From assembly GCF_002101395.1 (NCBI RefSeq), contig NZ_CP019707.1, positions 1-64,000 of the forward strand: a DNA stretch of 64,000 nucleotides, written 5' to 3'. Of this stretch, positions 26,658 to 35,266 are shown one piece after another. Within the stretch, counting starts at the first letter, position 1. Each line of letters starts with the position of its first letter. The DNA is from Pantoea alhagi (GTDB lineage: Bacteria > Pseudomonadota > Gammaproteobacteria > Enterobacterales > Enterobacteriaceae). Position numbers and translations under genes: made by a program. Below the pieces are notes generated by a model that saw nothing but the letters and a program-made list of their open reading frames with translations, was not told the origin of the DNA and did not search any database.

Positions 26658-27031
26658 TGGTTAGAACAGTTCATATTTATTCGACAGGTAGTTGTAACCA
26701 GCAAAAACGCGAAGGCTTTGCACGAGTACTGATAGAGCGGGAAAACAAGAAAACGCCGATGACATTTCACTATCAGGACACGACCTCAAAACGCAGCTTA
26801 ATGCAGGGATTGATAGATGGTGTCCTGCAGCTTGATGAACCTTGTCATGTAGTGTTGGTTACATCATCACCGCTTGCCCTTGAAAAGGCCGCCGCAGGTG
26901 AAGGTCCAAATCGGGACCTTATTTACGAGCTGTATCGTGTTCTGGCAGCGAAAGGCTGCACGTATGAGTTTAATTTTCGCGAAGGGCAGGGAATCGAATT
27001 AAACAAATACATTCAGGCCGACTCGAGTTAA
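26657..27031 (+). CDS. RNase HI-like fold protein without catalytic acidic residues
   Basis: 124 aa. The opening TVHIYSTGSC aligns with the beta-1 strand of RNase HI (EIFTDGSC in E. coli), with Thr at residue 10 where the catalytic Asp should be. KRSLMQGLIDGVLQL matches the helix carrying the catalytic Glu (NRMELMAAI), which is replaced. LDEPCHVVLVTSSPLALEKA matches the beta-4 region where STDS has become VTSS. The last catalytic Asp region is replaced by GIELNKYI. So a nuclease fold is likely kept but its chemistry is lost. It may be a nucleic-acid-binding protein connected with the adjacent IncFII replicon. Coupled to the upstream small ORF. Confidence 0.6.
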   Translation: MVRTVHIYSTGSCNQQKREGFARVLIERENKKTPMTFHYQDTTSKRSLMQGLIDGVLQLDEPCHVVLVTSSPLALEKAAAGEGPNRDLIYELYRVLAAKGCTYEFNFREGQGIELNKYIQADSS

Positions 27032-27259
27032 CGTCATGCAGTTGACAGGCTGGCGAGCAGTGCGCAGTCAGCCTCTGTATGCCGCACAGCGGCATGAAGG
27101 TGCCATCCGGTGCGAAATGTCACCCTGCAGCTGAACGGCGCCGGTAGCGCGGCGCAGCCGCTCTCAGACGCTTATACAGCACAAACCCAACCACGCCCTG
27201 CGAGACGCCGTTAAGCAGCGGTCTGTTAGCGATTCAGAAGTCTGACGGTCGGAGACAAA

Positions 27260-27829
27260 AGAACCTTTCAGCGACACTACCTACAGCAACACCGATGTGT
27301 TAGTTACAACACCCATTTATCAGCCACTGCAGTACCGGCCCTGCGGGCCGGCGCGGCGGGGACTGTTCAGTGGGGGCAACCCTGCTTCAGGTACGGCGCA
27401 GGTCTGGTCCGGGTGGAGTTTGGTGCTTCATGTTTTGCTCGATTCGGGGGGTAAAATGAAAGTATTATTGAATGTTGTAACTAATTGCTCTTTCCCGCCG
27501 GTAAACGGCGGGAGCTACTTGAGAATATGAGCGGCGCGGCAAGCGAAGGAATTAAGCTTATCCACGTAAAATGCCTGCATGAACACCTTATTTATTATTT
27601 TGATTATTTCTTTCTGACGTTAGTCAGGATTGTTTTGCGCGTAGCCGTGATTGTGTATGCCGGTAAGCTCAGAATATTGATTGCGGGTAACTGTGGCTAA
27701 AAAAAACGGTGCCACATTTTTGGCCTCGTTTGCGGTTTTGCGGGAGCATATACCGACGCAGATTCGGACATTCCGGGAGCGGCACAAACGACTTTACCGC
27801 CAGTTAAGGCGGTAAAAATAGCAGGGGTG
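27260..27829 (-). other. Probable oriR region of the IncFII replicon
   Basis: Stretch downstream of repA (minus orientation) without genes, where IncFII plasmids have their origin. It contains a DnaA-like box TTATCCACG at 27558-27566, a perfect 9-bp stem TTTACCGCC/GGCGGTAAA with loop AGTTAA at 27793-27816 right after the repA stop, and hairpins at 27494-27512 (CCCGCCG/CGGCGGG) and 27335-27351 (CCGGCCC/GGGCCGG). RepA acts in cis on this origin in R1/R100. The exact initiation site is not visible. Confidence 0.55.
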
Positions 27830-28762
27830 TCAGTGAACGATATCAGGTATTTCGGAGAGCGCGGGCTCATAGTCGAGGCCCAGCTCCAGCTGTCGCAGAC
27901 ACTTCCAGACCAGGCGGTCAAAGTCTTCAGGTGAAAGATTTCGCCATACGTGGGCCGGACGCGTGCACAGCAGCTTGGCCATCGCGTTACGCCTGTCATC
28001 GAGTGGTAACTTGCTCAGGCGCTTGCGGCGCTTCTGCTTTGACGCCTTTTCACGGCGGCTTATCAGCGTGGCCATGCGCATGTTTTCATACCAGCGCCGG
28101 CGTGCGGCGCGAACGGAAGCATGCGTGCCCGGCTCAATGATGCCGTCGGCCTCAGCAGCGAGCCGCTCATTGCGCTCCGCCAGAAATTTGTCCATGTCGA
28201 TACCGCAAAGCTGCCAGAACCGGTCAGTCAGCACGATATGGCGCGGCATGCAATAACCCGTCATGGGGTCCATTTCCAGGTCCGGTCTTTCAATCAGGCC
28301 ATAGCGCTCCCATTCCTCAAACAGGCGGGAAAGCCGGCTGGGTTCAACGCGCGTTTTCGGAATAACGTTGCCCTGCTCATCTTTTGGGCTCAGCTCGTCA
28401 GCCAGTCTGCTGCCGTTGAAGGTAACCACAGACGTGGCCAGATCTGCGCGCTGAACGCACAGCGGCCACATGGCGTCATACAGTGCCTGTTTTTCCGGAC
28501 GGAAATCACGTTTTCGTCCTGCGACGTCGCGCAGCAGGACAAAATAGGGATGGCGGGACATGCGCTGGCGCAGCGTCATTTTACCCGTGCGCTTGTCTTT
28601 CACTACAAGCCGGCTCATGGCGTGCCCCATCTGCCCGGGCAGGCGCCGGTAGCCCTCTGGCGCAAACCACTCCGGATTAGCGCATTTGCATGCTGTGGAA
28701 TGATCGCCACGGTGGCGATTATCAGGCCGGCTAGCCTGTTGAGACGAAGTGAGGTTAACCAC
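27830..28762 (-). CDS. repA: IncFII-type replication initiator RepA
   Basis: 310 aa from a GTG at 28762 that overlaps the stop region of the tap leader peptide, the IncFII arrangement for coupled translation. Central region RRLPGQMGHAMSRLVVKDKR, then VTFNGSRLADELSPKDEQG and RVEPSRLSRLFEEWERYGLI looks like the winged-helix DNA-binding module of RepA_IncFII; the C-terminus is basic (REKASKQKRRKRLSKLPLDD). The sequence differs clearly from R1/R100 RepA, so this is a divergent IncFII-like type as seen in Pantoea/Erwinia-type plasmids. Expression is limited by CopA RNA, which blocks tap translation, and by CopB. Confidence 0.88.
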   Translation of the reverse strand: MVNLTSSQQASRPDNRHRGDHSTACKCANPEWFAPEGYRRLPGQMGHAMSRLVVKDKRTGKMTLRQRMSRHPYFVLLRDVAGRKRDFRPEKQALYDAMWPLCVQRADLATSVVTFNGSRLADELSPKDEQGNVIPKTRVEPSRLSRLFEEWERYGLIERPDLEMDPMTGYCMPRHIVLTDRFWQLCGIDMDKFLAERNERLAAEADGIIEPGTHASVRAARRRWYENMRMATLISRREKASKQKRRKRLSKLPLDDRRNAMAKLLCTRPAHVWRNLSPEDFDRLVWKCLRQLELGLDYEPALSEIPDIVH

Positions 28763-28826
28763 CCCGCCCTACGCTTAAATTGCACAGCAGGAGTACGCAC
28801 AGAACAAATTGTCTTTTTCCGGGCAT
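28755..28826 (-). CDS. tap: Tap (RepA6) leader peptide of repA
   Basis: 23-codon ORF opening MPGKRQFVLCVLLLCNLSVG, closely like the R1 leader peptide that begins MPGK and also ends just past the repA start. Its stop (28755-28757) is just inside the repA start region (28762), so ribosomes that finish tap can restart on repA. Translation of tap is what CopA antisense RNA blocks. Too short for ordinary ORF detection; called from position and similarity. Confidence 0.85.
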   Translation of the reverse strand: MPGKRQFVLCVLLLCNLSVGRGG

Positions 28827-28843
28827 AATTCTATACTCCCCGC

Positions 28844-28926
28844 ATAGAGCAATCGTTCTATGCGGTTCTCTAGGGCCCCGGTAATCTTGTCCTGTCGCCA
28901 AACTAGAAAGATTATCGGGGTTTTTT
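28844..28926 (+). ncRNA. copA: CopA (RNAI/inc) antisense RNA
   Basis: A promoter with TTGTCT (28809-28814), 17-bp spacing and TATACT (28832-28837) on the plus strand would start RNA near 28844. It ends in a 13-bp stem (28876-28888 with 28908-28920, CCCCGGTAATCTT/AAGATTATCGGGG, one G-U pair) whose loop contains GTCGCCAAAC, followed by TTTTTT. It lies opposite the repA leader, upstream of tap. As in R1/R100, CopA pairs with the leader (CopT) and blocks tap/repA translation, setting copy number and incompatibility. Confidence 0.88.
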
Positions 28927-29046
28927 CTTTTCTGATTTGGTTATACCGCCTCAGATCCCTGCCACCTTATGGTGTGGCCAGCCATCAATCCTTAACTGTC
29001 CGTAATCTATCACTCAGAAACGCTTTCGGCAATAAAGTCACCCCGG
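28927..29046 (-). promoter_or_regulatory. repA promoter region between copB and copA
   Basis: This is where the repA promoter repressed by CopB lies in IncFII plasmids. I cannot place -35/-10 boxes with certainty. No gene is present. Confidence 0.4.
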
Positions 29047-29301
29047 TTACAGCAGTTCGCTGTTCCGCGCTTCAGCCTCAATCATCATTTCAAGCAGGTC
29101 GGCCTGCGTTATTCCCTTTAACTCACAAAGTTTTACCAGAACCTCTTTCACTTCCGGCCTGACAAAAACGTTGATCTCTTTATGAGTTTCACGTTTCCTC
29201 GCCTTATAGGCGCGAACGCGATCCTTATGAGGAGTTGGCTGCTCTCTGTTACGGGTGCGTTTCTTTTCGGGAGCTGATGTTACTGAATCACGGGGGCTCA
29301 T
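29047..29301 (-). CDS. copB: CopB/RepA2 repressor of repA transcription
   Basis: 84 aa from ATG 29301 (TAGGAGC immediately upstream). Basic N-terminus (EKKRTRNREQPTPHKDRVRA) and a C-terminal half THKEINVFVRPEVKEVLVKL plus CELKGITQADLLEMMI that matches the R1 CopB pattern (THKEIKVFVK..., ...GITQAQFVEKII). CopB tetramers repress the repA promoter while the constitutive copB transcript reads through. Its position upstream of CopA and repA is that of IncFII plasmids. Confidence 0.88.
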   Translation of the reverse strand: MSPRDSVTSAPEKKRTRNREQPTPHKDRVRAYKARKRETHKEINVFVRPEVKEVLVKLCELKGITQADLLEMMIEAEARNSELL

Positions 29302-29619
29302 GCTCCTACCCTGCTGCAAAATAAGACTTTCCGCAGCATATCATAAGCCTAATCAGTAATAAGCCTTAATTGTGATGCTTCACAGCCGCTGGCGAACGGG
29401 CTGTTTCGGCGTTACGAACGGGTAATACGTTATGTCAGCCTTCATTCACTGCCCGTATCCCTGCGTAAATGCCAGGGTTGCAGGCAGCCATTGGCCAGAT
29501 CCGGCATATTCTCCGACAGGACAGGCATTCGCATTGGTTTCTCCAAGGGTCGTGAGCGTACGGGATTTTCAATCCTGGACGCGAGGGACCGGCCAACCGC
29601 AGGGCGGCAGGCCGTTTGT
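29302..29619. other. Spacer between tra operon and copB
   Basis: About 320 bases. The AT-rich part next to copB (29320-29370) should hold the copB promoter. The GC-rich part (29430-29610) is open on both strands but resembles no protein. finO, normally found between traX and the replicon of F-like plasmids, is not seen. Confidence 0.4.
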
Positions 29620-30132
29620 TCAGTCTGCTTTGCCGGTTACAAGCACGTTCATCAGCCCTAAATCTGAATATGCGTAGCGCAGCAGCTGCAGACCGGCGAA
29701 GAACACTGCCGTGTTCAGAAAGGGCAGCAGCCACAGGCTCATGTTGTGCATGGCCATACCGGCCAGTGGTGGCATGATAAGCGCGCTTACGCCCGTGGAC
29801 ACAAACACAGCGGTCAGGTTTCGCCCGCGTGCAAAGCGTCCTTTTTCACGTCTCACCAGCTGCGGGTGCAGCAGAAGGGTCACGGGCATCATGCCAGGGC
29901 GGCTCTTCATTTCCCGGATGCGTGCCGTTTCGGTGACCGTCAGGTTATGAATATCTGAGAAACCCTGAATAAATGCCTCCACCACGCTCTGCACGGCTTT
30001 ACTGCAGCGGGGCTCGCCGCCCCCCTTACTCCAGCGTCGAAGCAGCGCGCCTTTAGCCCTGAATTCAGGCAGCCAGGCCATCAGCATCATAAGGGAAACG
30101 GCCGCAGTGGCCGCAATCAGCAGTAATGTCAT
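29620..30132 (-). CDS. Membrane protein of unknown function, end of tra operon
   Basis: 170 aa. The N-terminal hydrophobic segment (LLLIAATAAVSLMMLMAW) is followed by a cytoplasmic, positively charged stretch (RAKGALLRRWSKGGGEPRCS) and then, after about residue 100, two more hydrophobic segments (LTAVFVSTGVSALIMPPLAG, LWLLPFLNTAVFFAGLQLL). It begins 5 nt after the traI stop and is surely co-transcribed. F has traX (pilin acetylase) at this place, but the sequence does not look like TraX. Function unknown. Confidence 0.7.
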   Translation of the reverse strand: MTLLLIAATAAVSLMMLMAWLPEFRAKGALLRRWSKGGGEPRCSKAVQSVVEAFIQGFSDIHNLTVTETARIREMKSRPGMMPVTLLLHPQLVRREKGRFARGRNLTAVFVSTGVSALIMPPLAGMAMHNMSLWLLPFLNTAVFFAGLQLLRYAYSDLGLMNVLVTGKAD

Positions 30133-30137
30133 AGGGT

Positions 30138-33100
30138 CTACTCCAGCGTTTTTTGGGGTTTATGGCCAAACTCCGGCTCGGGTTCGCTGCGCTCATGGCG
30201 CATCACGTTTACTTCATCATTCATCATCGTGGCGCGGTCTTCCCGCTCCGGCGACAGGTCATGGTCGCGGTAATCGAATGCCTCCTCTTCACGCAGCTCT
30301 TCCAGTGCCGCCGCAAGCGCAGCCTCGCGTTCGCTGTCCCTGTCATCCGGTGCGCTCCGCGCCTCATCGGGCATGACGGGTTCCGGCTCTTTCTCCTCCT
30401 GCTCCTGTGCCGCTTTAACGGCTTTCTCCAGCGCCTCGGCCTCGCGACGGTCCAGCTCCTCACCGCCCGCCTCTGCAGTTGCCGGCGTATTCCTGTCATC
30501 GTGACGCTCACTGTGTTCAGCCGCGAGCACCACCGGGCTGTCCGGGTTGTCCTTCATCAGCTGCAGCGCCTCAGCAATATCCGCGGCTTCCAGCACCTTT
30601 CCGTGTTTCTCCCCACGCTGCAGTACGATGCGGCTGCCGTCCGCTGCCCCTTCATAATGGGCGGCAGAAAAATCCACATCTCCGCTTGAGGGCGACACGG
30701 GAACGTGCCAGTTGCCCCGCTGTCTTCCGTGCTCGTTAATAACCGGCCAGAGCATCTCCGGCGTTTTACCCGCCATAAACCGCGCATCCGCCGTCAGGTC
30801 CTCGTCAACCCGGTCCGCCAGTCGCGTCCCGGACACCGGCAGGCTTTTCTCCCATGCCTGCACCTCCCGTCCCGCACGCACGTCCTCCGCCCGCATCAGC
30901 ACGTCGTGCACCGTCTGGCGCCGCCCGCTTTTGCTTTCAACCCGGGCGGCCCAGCCGGACAGGTTGTCGAAGTAGGTCTGAACGTGCTCTTTTGCCCTTG
31001 AGAGCTGCACATAGGTGCTGTCCAGGGCGGCCATCATTTTGCGCGCCCCCTCTTCCCCGAACAGGCCAATCAGGTATTTTACTGACGCGCCCTGCGAGCT
31101 GTAGGTGGTGACGGCGTAGCCGTAGTCCAGATGACGGTCGGCGTAACGCGCGGCCGGCTCAAATGACAGCTGACGGTCGCCGGTATCAAGCGTGATTTTT
31201 CCGTCCGCCGCAATGCCTGACACCACACCCATGTCGCTGGCGCGCAGGTTGCGGTTGCGGTCGGTGGCCGTCAGGCGGATTTTTTCACCGGTGCTGATTT
31301 CCCTCGTCACCTCCTCAAATACCGCCACCTCTTCCTTGCGCAGTTCGGCAGGTCTGACCCAGCGGTCAGCAGCGCCGTCAAGCCCGGCCATGCGCACCAC
31401 GCCGCTTTCCGCGTCTGTTTTGCCGATCCGGTAATACTGTTCGCCCCGCTTAACCACTTTTCCCTCCTGCTCTTCCCAGAACGCCTGCCGCCCGAGGTCG
31501 GCATTACTGTTATTAACGCGCATCAGCAGCGGCAGCGTGACACCGTCACCCAGCGAGCCCTGCTCCCGAAGGCGCGCATGCACCGCCTCATTTATGGCCT
31601 GGCGATCGGCATTGAGCTCCGTCACGATAAGCGTGTTGTCACGCGCCTCCGCCGTGCGCCCGCTGTAATCGTCCGCAATAAGGCCGATGAGGTCCGGGCC
31701 CGTTTTCTCATCCGGACCGGTCTCCTCTTTCTCCATTTTGCTGCCGTCCATCGTGCTGCTTTCCGGCACGTAGGCGCCCGGCTGGCGCGGCACGCTCTGC
31801 GGGCTGGTTTCGGCCGTAATCCGCACCGCCTCACGCACGTTACCGGCAATAACGGCCTCCACGGCAGGTTTCAGCGCGGGGATCTGACGCACGATTTCCT
31901 TCATCACCGCGACATCGGCCGCGCTGCGTTCAAGCGCCAGTGCAAAGGGCGCACCGGACTCCAGCGATTTCAGCTGGTCCTGGTCACCGCTCAGAACGGC
32001 GCGGCCGCCGCCTTCGGCGATCACGTTCATCAGCGAGGCCATCTGGGCGTTGCCGTTCATGGACGATTCATCGATGACAAAGAGGGTGTTTCGGAAGTCA
32101 CGCGCCTGCCCGGCGGCCTGCCACTGGCTGCTTTCGCTGAGAAAGCTGGCGATGGTCTGCGAAGGAATGCCCGCGCCGGAAAGCTCGCTGACGGCGCGGT
32201 GCGTGGGTGCCAGGCCGCGAATTTCCGGACCGTCCTCCACGGCTGCGAGCGCTGCCGCCACGGTGCGATACTGGGTGGTTTTCCCCACCCCGGCGTAACC
32301 CTGGATGGCGGTGAAGCGGTCGCGCGTGGTCAGGAAAAGGTTGCCTGCCCCGCGCTGGCCCTCCGTCAGACCCGCCGCCTTCTCCTCGCTCAGCCCGCCT
32401 GCCAGCAGCGGCTTCACGCTGTTTTTTCCTTCGGCGACGTGGCGCAGGATGGCCACCTCGTTTTCAAAGTTTTCACGCGAGATGTATCTGCCTGCCGCGC
32501 CCTGCTCCGCGCTGAGTTCAAAAATTTCGCCGCGCTGCACCAGGCGTGAGAGCTCCTCCTGCGCACGATCGGGGGTTATGCTGCGGTCTGTACTGATAAC
32601 GTTAGCCAGCACCCGGACACCCGTGAACGTGACGTCCGTGCCGGCGGCTTTCTCAATGGCCAGGCGCATTACGCGCTCCGGCTGCGACATCCTGCGCGAT
32701 TCCAGCTCGCGCAGCGCGTCGGACAGGTCGCTTTCGCCCGAGAGCGACTTAATGCCCTGCGTCACGCTCACCACCGGGCGGTTTTCCTCCAGCCGGCGGC
32801 CGATGGTGGCCTCGTCCAGCGGGGTGAAGGCGATGACATTTGAGCCGCTGCGGCGCAGCATGTTGACGGTCGCGTCGTTCACTTCCTTGCCCGCCACCAC
32901 CGCCACCACGCTGCCCTCCGTGCGCCGCGTGGCACCAAAGGACTCTGTATAGGCGTAATCGGCGTACAGCGGCGCGTTGCGGTCCAGCTTCACGCGCTCG
33001 CCTTTTGCGTTTTCCATCAGGATGACGTCCTTAAACAGCCAGCGTCCCTCTTTCACACCGGTGACGGTCAGCCGCTCGCCGCTGCCGGCACGGCTGCCGA

Positions 33101-35258
33101 GCTCAGCCGTGGCGCGCAGCTGCTCGCCCTTTCGCAGCTCCAGCTTTTTCTCCCGGAACAGCCGGTAATGGCTGTCAATGCTGCTGATGCTGATCCCATG
33201 TTTCTGGCCCTTTTCGTCCGACACCGTCAGCAGGTTGTGACGCTCGCTGACGCCGGTAATGGTAAAAACCGACTTCTGCCCCTGCCCCTCGTGCTGCTCC
33301 AGCACCATGCCCGCGCGGTACACGCTGCGGTCGTTGCGGTTGGTGGCGTCCAGCCACACCGGCACCCGTACCGTGGCCTCACCCAGTACCCGTCCGAGCT
33401 GGCCCTCATCGGTGAGGATTTCCCGGGTGCGGGCCGTGAGCTGGTCGCGTGTGCGCGCGTTGCCCGCCTGCAGCGATACCGGACGCCCCAGCGCCTTTTC
33501 CTGGGCGTAGTAGCGCGCCGCCACGCTGAGCCGGTCTTCTACCGTGTCCTTCTGCACCATCGTCACGCGTACGTTTTCGGTTTTCGGGGTGGCGGTGAAC
33601 TGCTTCACGCCCGCGCTGCTCAGCACGTCGGACGCAAAGCCCGCCGTTCGCCTGGCGTGCGTGTCGGTCACAAGCGTGGTGCCCTCCTGCTGCGCGGCCG
33701 CTTTCAGCACGTCGTGCAGCCCGGAGGTATTAAACCGCTCGGCCTCCGCGACCAGCACCAGCGGACGTGCCGGCAGCTCAGCGGTTTTCATCTCCTCCGC
33801 CGTCATAAGCATCACACCGGGTTTATCTCCGAAGGTGGCCTGCTGGCGCTTTCGCGCGGCCCCGTCGGCCGCCACCACGATTAACGGACGTTTGTTTTCG
33901 CCGGCCATCGCCATGATGCTGCGGTTCAGGTCGCTGATGAACTGCGTGCCGCCGCGCACATCGATGAGCGACACGGCACGATCGGCGTCAGCCACCTGCG
34001 CCAGCACGCCCTTTTCTCCCGCCGGTGCCAGAAGCCCGCCGCGTTTCTCCGCAAGACCTGCGGCCAGCTGCGCCAGGCGCGCCTCGTCGCGGACGTGAGC
34101 TGCGGTGGTGAATAACGTCTGGTTCTTGTCCACGGCGATCAGCTGACCGCGCCCGATGGCATTATCAATGGCACTGCGGGCCTGACCGTACACACCCGGT
34201 TCAACCGGGACGTGATTCAGCACGCTCGTCATCACGTCGTCGTAGGTCACGCGCACGCTTTTTGAGGACAGGCGATCAATCGCCTCGCGCACCGCACCGT
34301 CCAGTACGGAAGGCATGGCCACCTTTTTCTCTTCATTGGCGCTTTTTGCCTCCAGCGTCTGGCGGCGCGCCGCCACTTCCTGCCTGAACCTCTCCGCGTC
34401 AAAACCGGTACCCTTCAGCACTGACTGCCAGTGTTCGCGCAGCGTTTCGGGATCTTCAAAATGTTTGGCCTGCCGGGAGTCGAGCGCCGCCATGCTCTTT
34501 TGCTTCGCCGAGGCGTTCTCGCCGACCAGATCGACTATCTCCTGGCGGCGCGAGGAAAACGGCTTTACCGGCACGCCGGTGATGTCCCATTCGCCGCGCG
34601 GGCCGGTGTCTTCCGTCTGGTAGCCCGCCGGCTCAATAATGGAACGGAAATGGCCGCGATAGAGCGCGCCGATGCTGACCTGCTCGTTCCACACCACGTC
34701 GGTAAAGCCCTGTTTGCCGTTGATATCGGTGGAAAGGGTTTTCCAGCCGTTTTCCGAGAGCGTGGCGTTGGCGATGACCGCGTGCGTGTGCATCGCCGGG
34801 TCCAGGTTGCGGCTGGTATCGTGCATGAAGGTGGCAATCACCAGATTGCCGGTTTTCTCCATTTCCGTGATGCCGTCGGTCATGGTGCGCGTGGTGGCCA
34901 GCTTCTCCACCTCGTCCAGCGTGCGCCGCACCGCCTCTTTATGGGCATCCACCAGGAAGGTATCGCCGGTCACCAGCGCCAGCACCGACGCGCTTTTGGG
35001 TGCCGAGAACGTCAGGTCATAGCCCGGGCGGTGTCTGTTAACCCCACCCTCCATGCGGCGCATATCGGTGCCGTCCGGCAGCTGACCTTCCAGCACCGCC
35101 ACAAAGGTATCGCGGTTTACCGGGCCTTCCAGGCCCAGGTTTTCCGCACCGGTGCCGTACCACTCCGTGGACTGCTCGCCGAGAAAGTAATAGTTGTCTT
35201 CACTGGTATAGTAGGCGCCGGCCTTGCCGGCGTTTTTGACTGAAGAGACTGACAGCAT
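30138..35258 (-). CDS. traI: TraI conjugative relaxase/helicase (MOBF)
   Basis: 1706 aa, close to F TraI (1756). N-terminal relaxase: catalytic Tyr pairs Y16/Y17 and Y23/Y24, and metal-binding histidines H146, H157 and H159 (DPAMHTHAV), the same numbers as in F. A vestigial helicase domain follows (about residues 320-850). Then comes the active RecD-like 5'-3' helicase with Walker A GYAGVGKTT and Walker B LFVIDESSMNG (about 1000-1450). The acidic C-terminal domain ends KPQKTLE. TraI nicks oriT and unwinds the transferred strand; TraD couples it to the transfer pore. The frame is fully open. It needs an oriT and the deleted or absent tra genes to work in cis; it could serve a helper system. 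Confidence 0.95.
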   Translation of the reverse strand: MLSVSSVKNAGKAGAYYTSEDNYYFLGEQSTEWYGTGAENLGLEGPVNRDTFVAVLEGQLPDGTDMRRMEGGVNRHRPGYDLTFSAPKSASVLALVTGDTFLVDAHKEAVRRTLDEVEKLATTRTMTDGITEMEKTGNLVIATFMHDTSRNLDPAMHTHAVIANATLSENGWKTLSTDINGKQGFTDVVWNEQVSIGALYRGHFRSIIEPAGYQTEDTGPRGEWDITGVPVKPFSSRRQEIVDLVGENASAKQKSMAALDSRQAKHFEDPETLREHWQSVLKGTGFDAERFRQEVAARRQTLEAKSANEEKKVAMPSVLDGAVREAIDRLSSKSVRVTYDDVMTSVLNHVPVEPGVYGQARSAIDNAIGRGQLIAVDKNQTLFTTAAHVRDEARLAQLAAGLAEKRGGLLAPAGEKGVLAQVADADRAVSLIDVRGGTQFISDLNRSIMAMAGENKRPLIVVAADGAARKRQQATFGDKPGVMLMTAEEMKTAELPARPLVLVAEAERFNTSGLHDVLKAAAQQEGTTLVTDTHARRTAGFASDVLSSAGVKQFTATPKTENVRVTMVQKDTVEDRLSVAARYYAQEKALGRPVSLQAGNARTRDQLTARTREILTDEGQLGRVLGEATVRVPVWLDATNRNDRSVYRAGMVLEQHEGQGQKSVFTITGVSERHNLLTVSDEKGQKHGISISSIDSHYRLFREKKLELRKGEQLRATAELGSRAGSGERLTVTGVKEGRWLFKDVILMENAKGERVKLDRNAPLYADYAYTESFGATRRTEGSVVAVVAGKEVNDATVNMLRRSGSNVIAFTPLDEATIGRRLEENRPVVSVTQGIKSLSGESDLSDALRELESRRMSQPERVMRLAIEKAAGTDVTFTGVRVLANVISTDRSITPDRAQEELSRLVQRGEIFELSAEQGAAGRYISRENFENEVAILRHVAEGKNSVKPLLAGGLSEEKAAGLTEGQRGAGNLFLTTRDRFTAIQGYAGVGKTTQYRTVAAALAAVEDGPEIRGLAPTHRAVSELSGAGIPSQTIASFLSESSQWQAAGQARDFRNTLFVIDESSMNGNAQMASLMNVIAEGGGRAVLSGDQDQLKSLESGAPFALALERSAADVAVMKEIVRQIPALKPAVEAVIAGNVREAVRITAETSPQSVPRQPGAYVPESSTMDGSKMEKEETGPDEKTGPDLIGLIADDYSGRTAEARDNTLIVTELNADRQAINEAVHARLREQGSLGDGVTLPLLMRVNNSNADLGRQAFWEEQEGKVVKRGEQYYRIGKTDAESGVVRMAGLDGAADRWVRPAELRKEEVAVFEEVTREISTGEKIRLTATDRNRNLRASDMGVVSGIAADGKITLDTGDRQLSFEPAARYADRHLDYGYAVTTYSSQGASVKYLIGLFGEEGARKMMAALDSTYVQLSRAKEHVQTYFDNLSGWAARVESKSGRRQTVHDVLMRAEDVRAGREVQAWEKSLPVSGTRLADRVDEDLTADARFMAGKTPEMLWPVINEHGRQRGNWHVPVSPSSGDVDFSAAHYEGAADGSRIVLQRGEKHGKVLEAADIAEALQLMKDNPDSPVVLAAEHSERHDDRNTPATAEAGGEELDRREAEALEKAVKAAQEQEEKEPEPVMPDEARSAPDDRDSEREAALAAALEELREEEAFDYRDHDLSPEREDRATMMNDEVNVMRHERSEPEPEFGHKPQKTLE

Positions 35259-35266
35259 GATTCACC

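Noticed and set aside
28121..28828. 235-aa plus-strand ORF opposite repA
   Set aside because: Fully antisense to the well-supported RepA gene; composition is that of a shadow frame.
31578..32549. 323-aa plus-strand ORF and many others opposite traI
   Set aside because: Antisense to traI in high-GC sequence; long spurious frames are expected there, and none shows a family motif.
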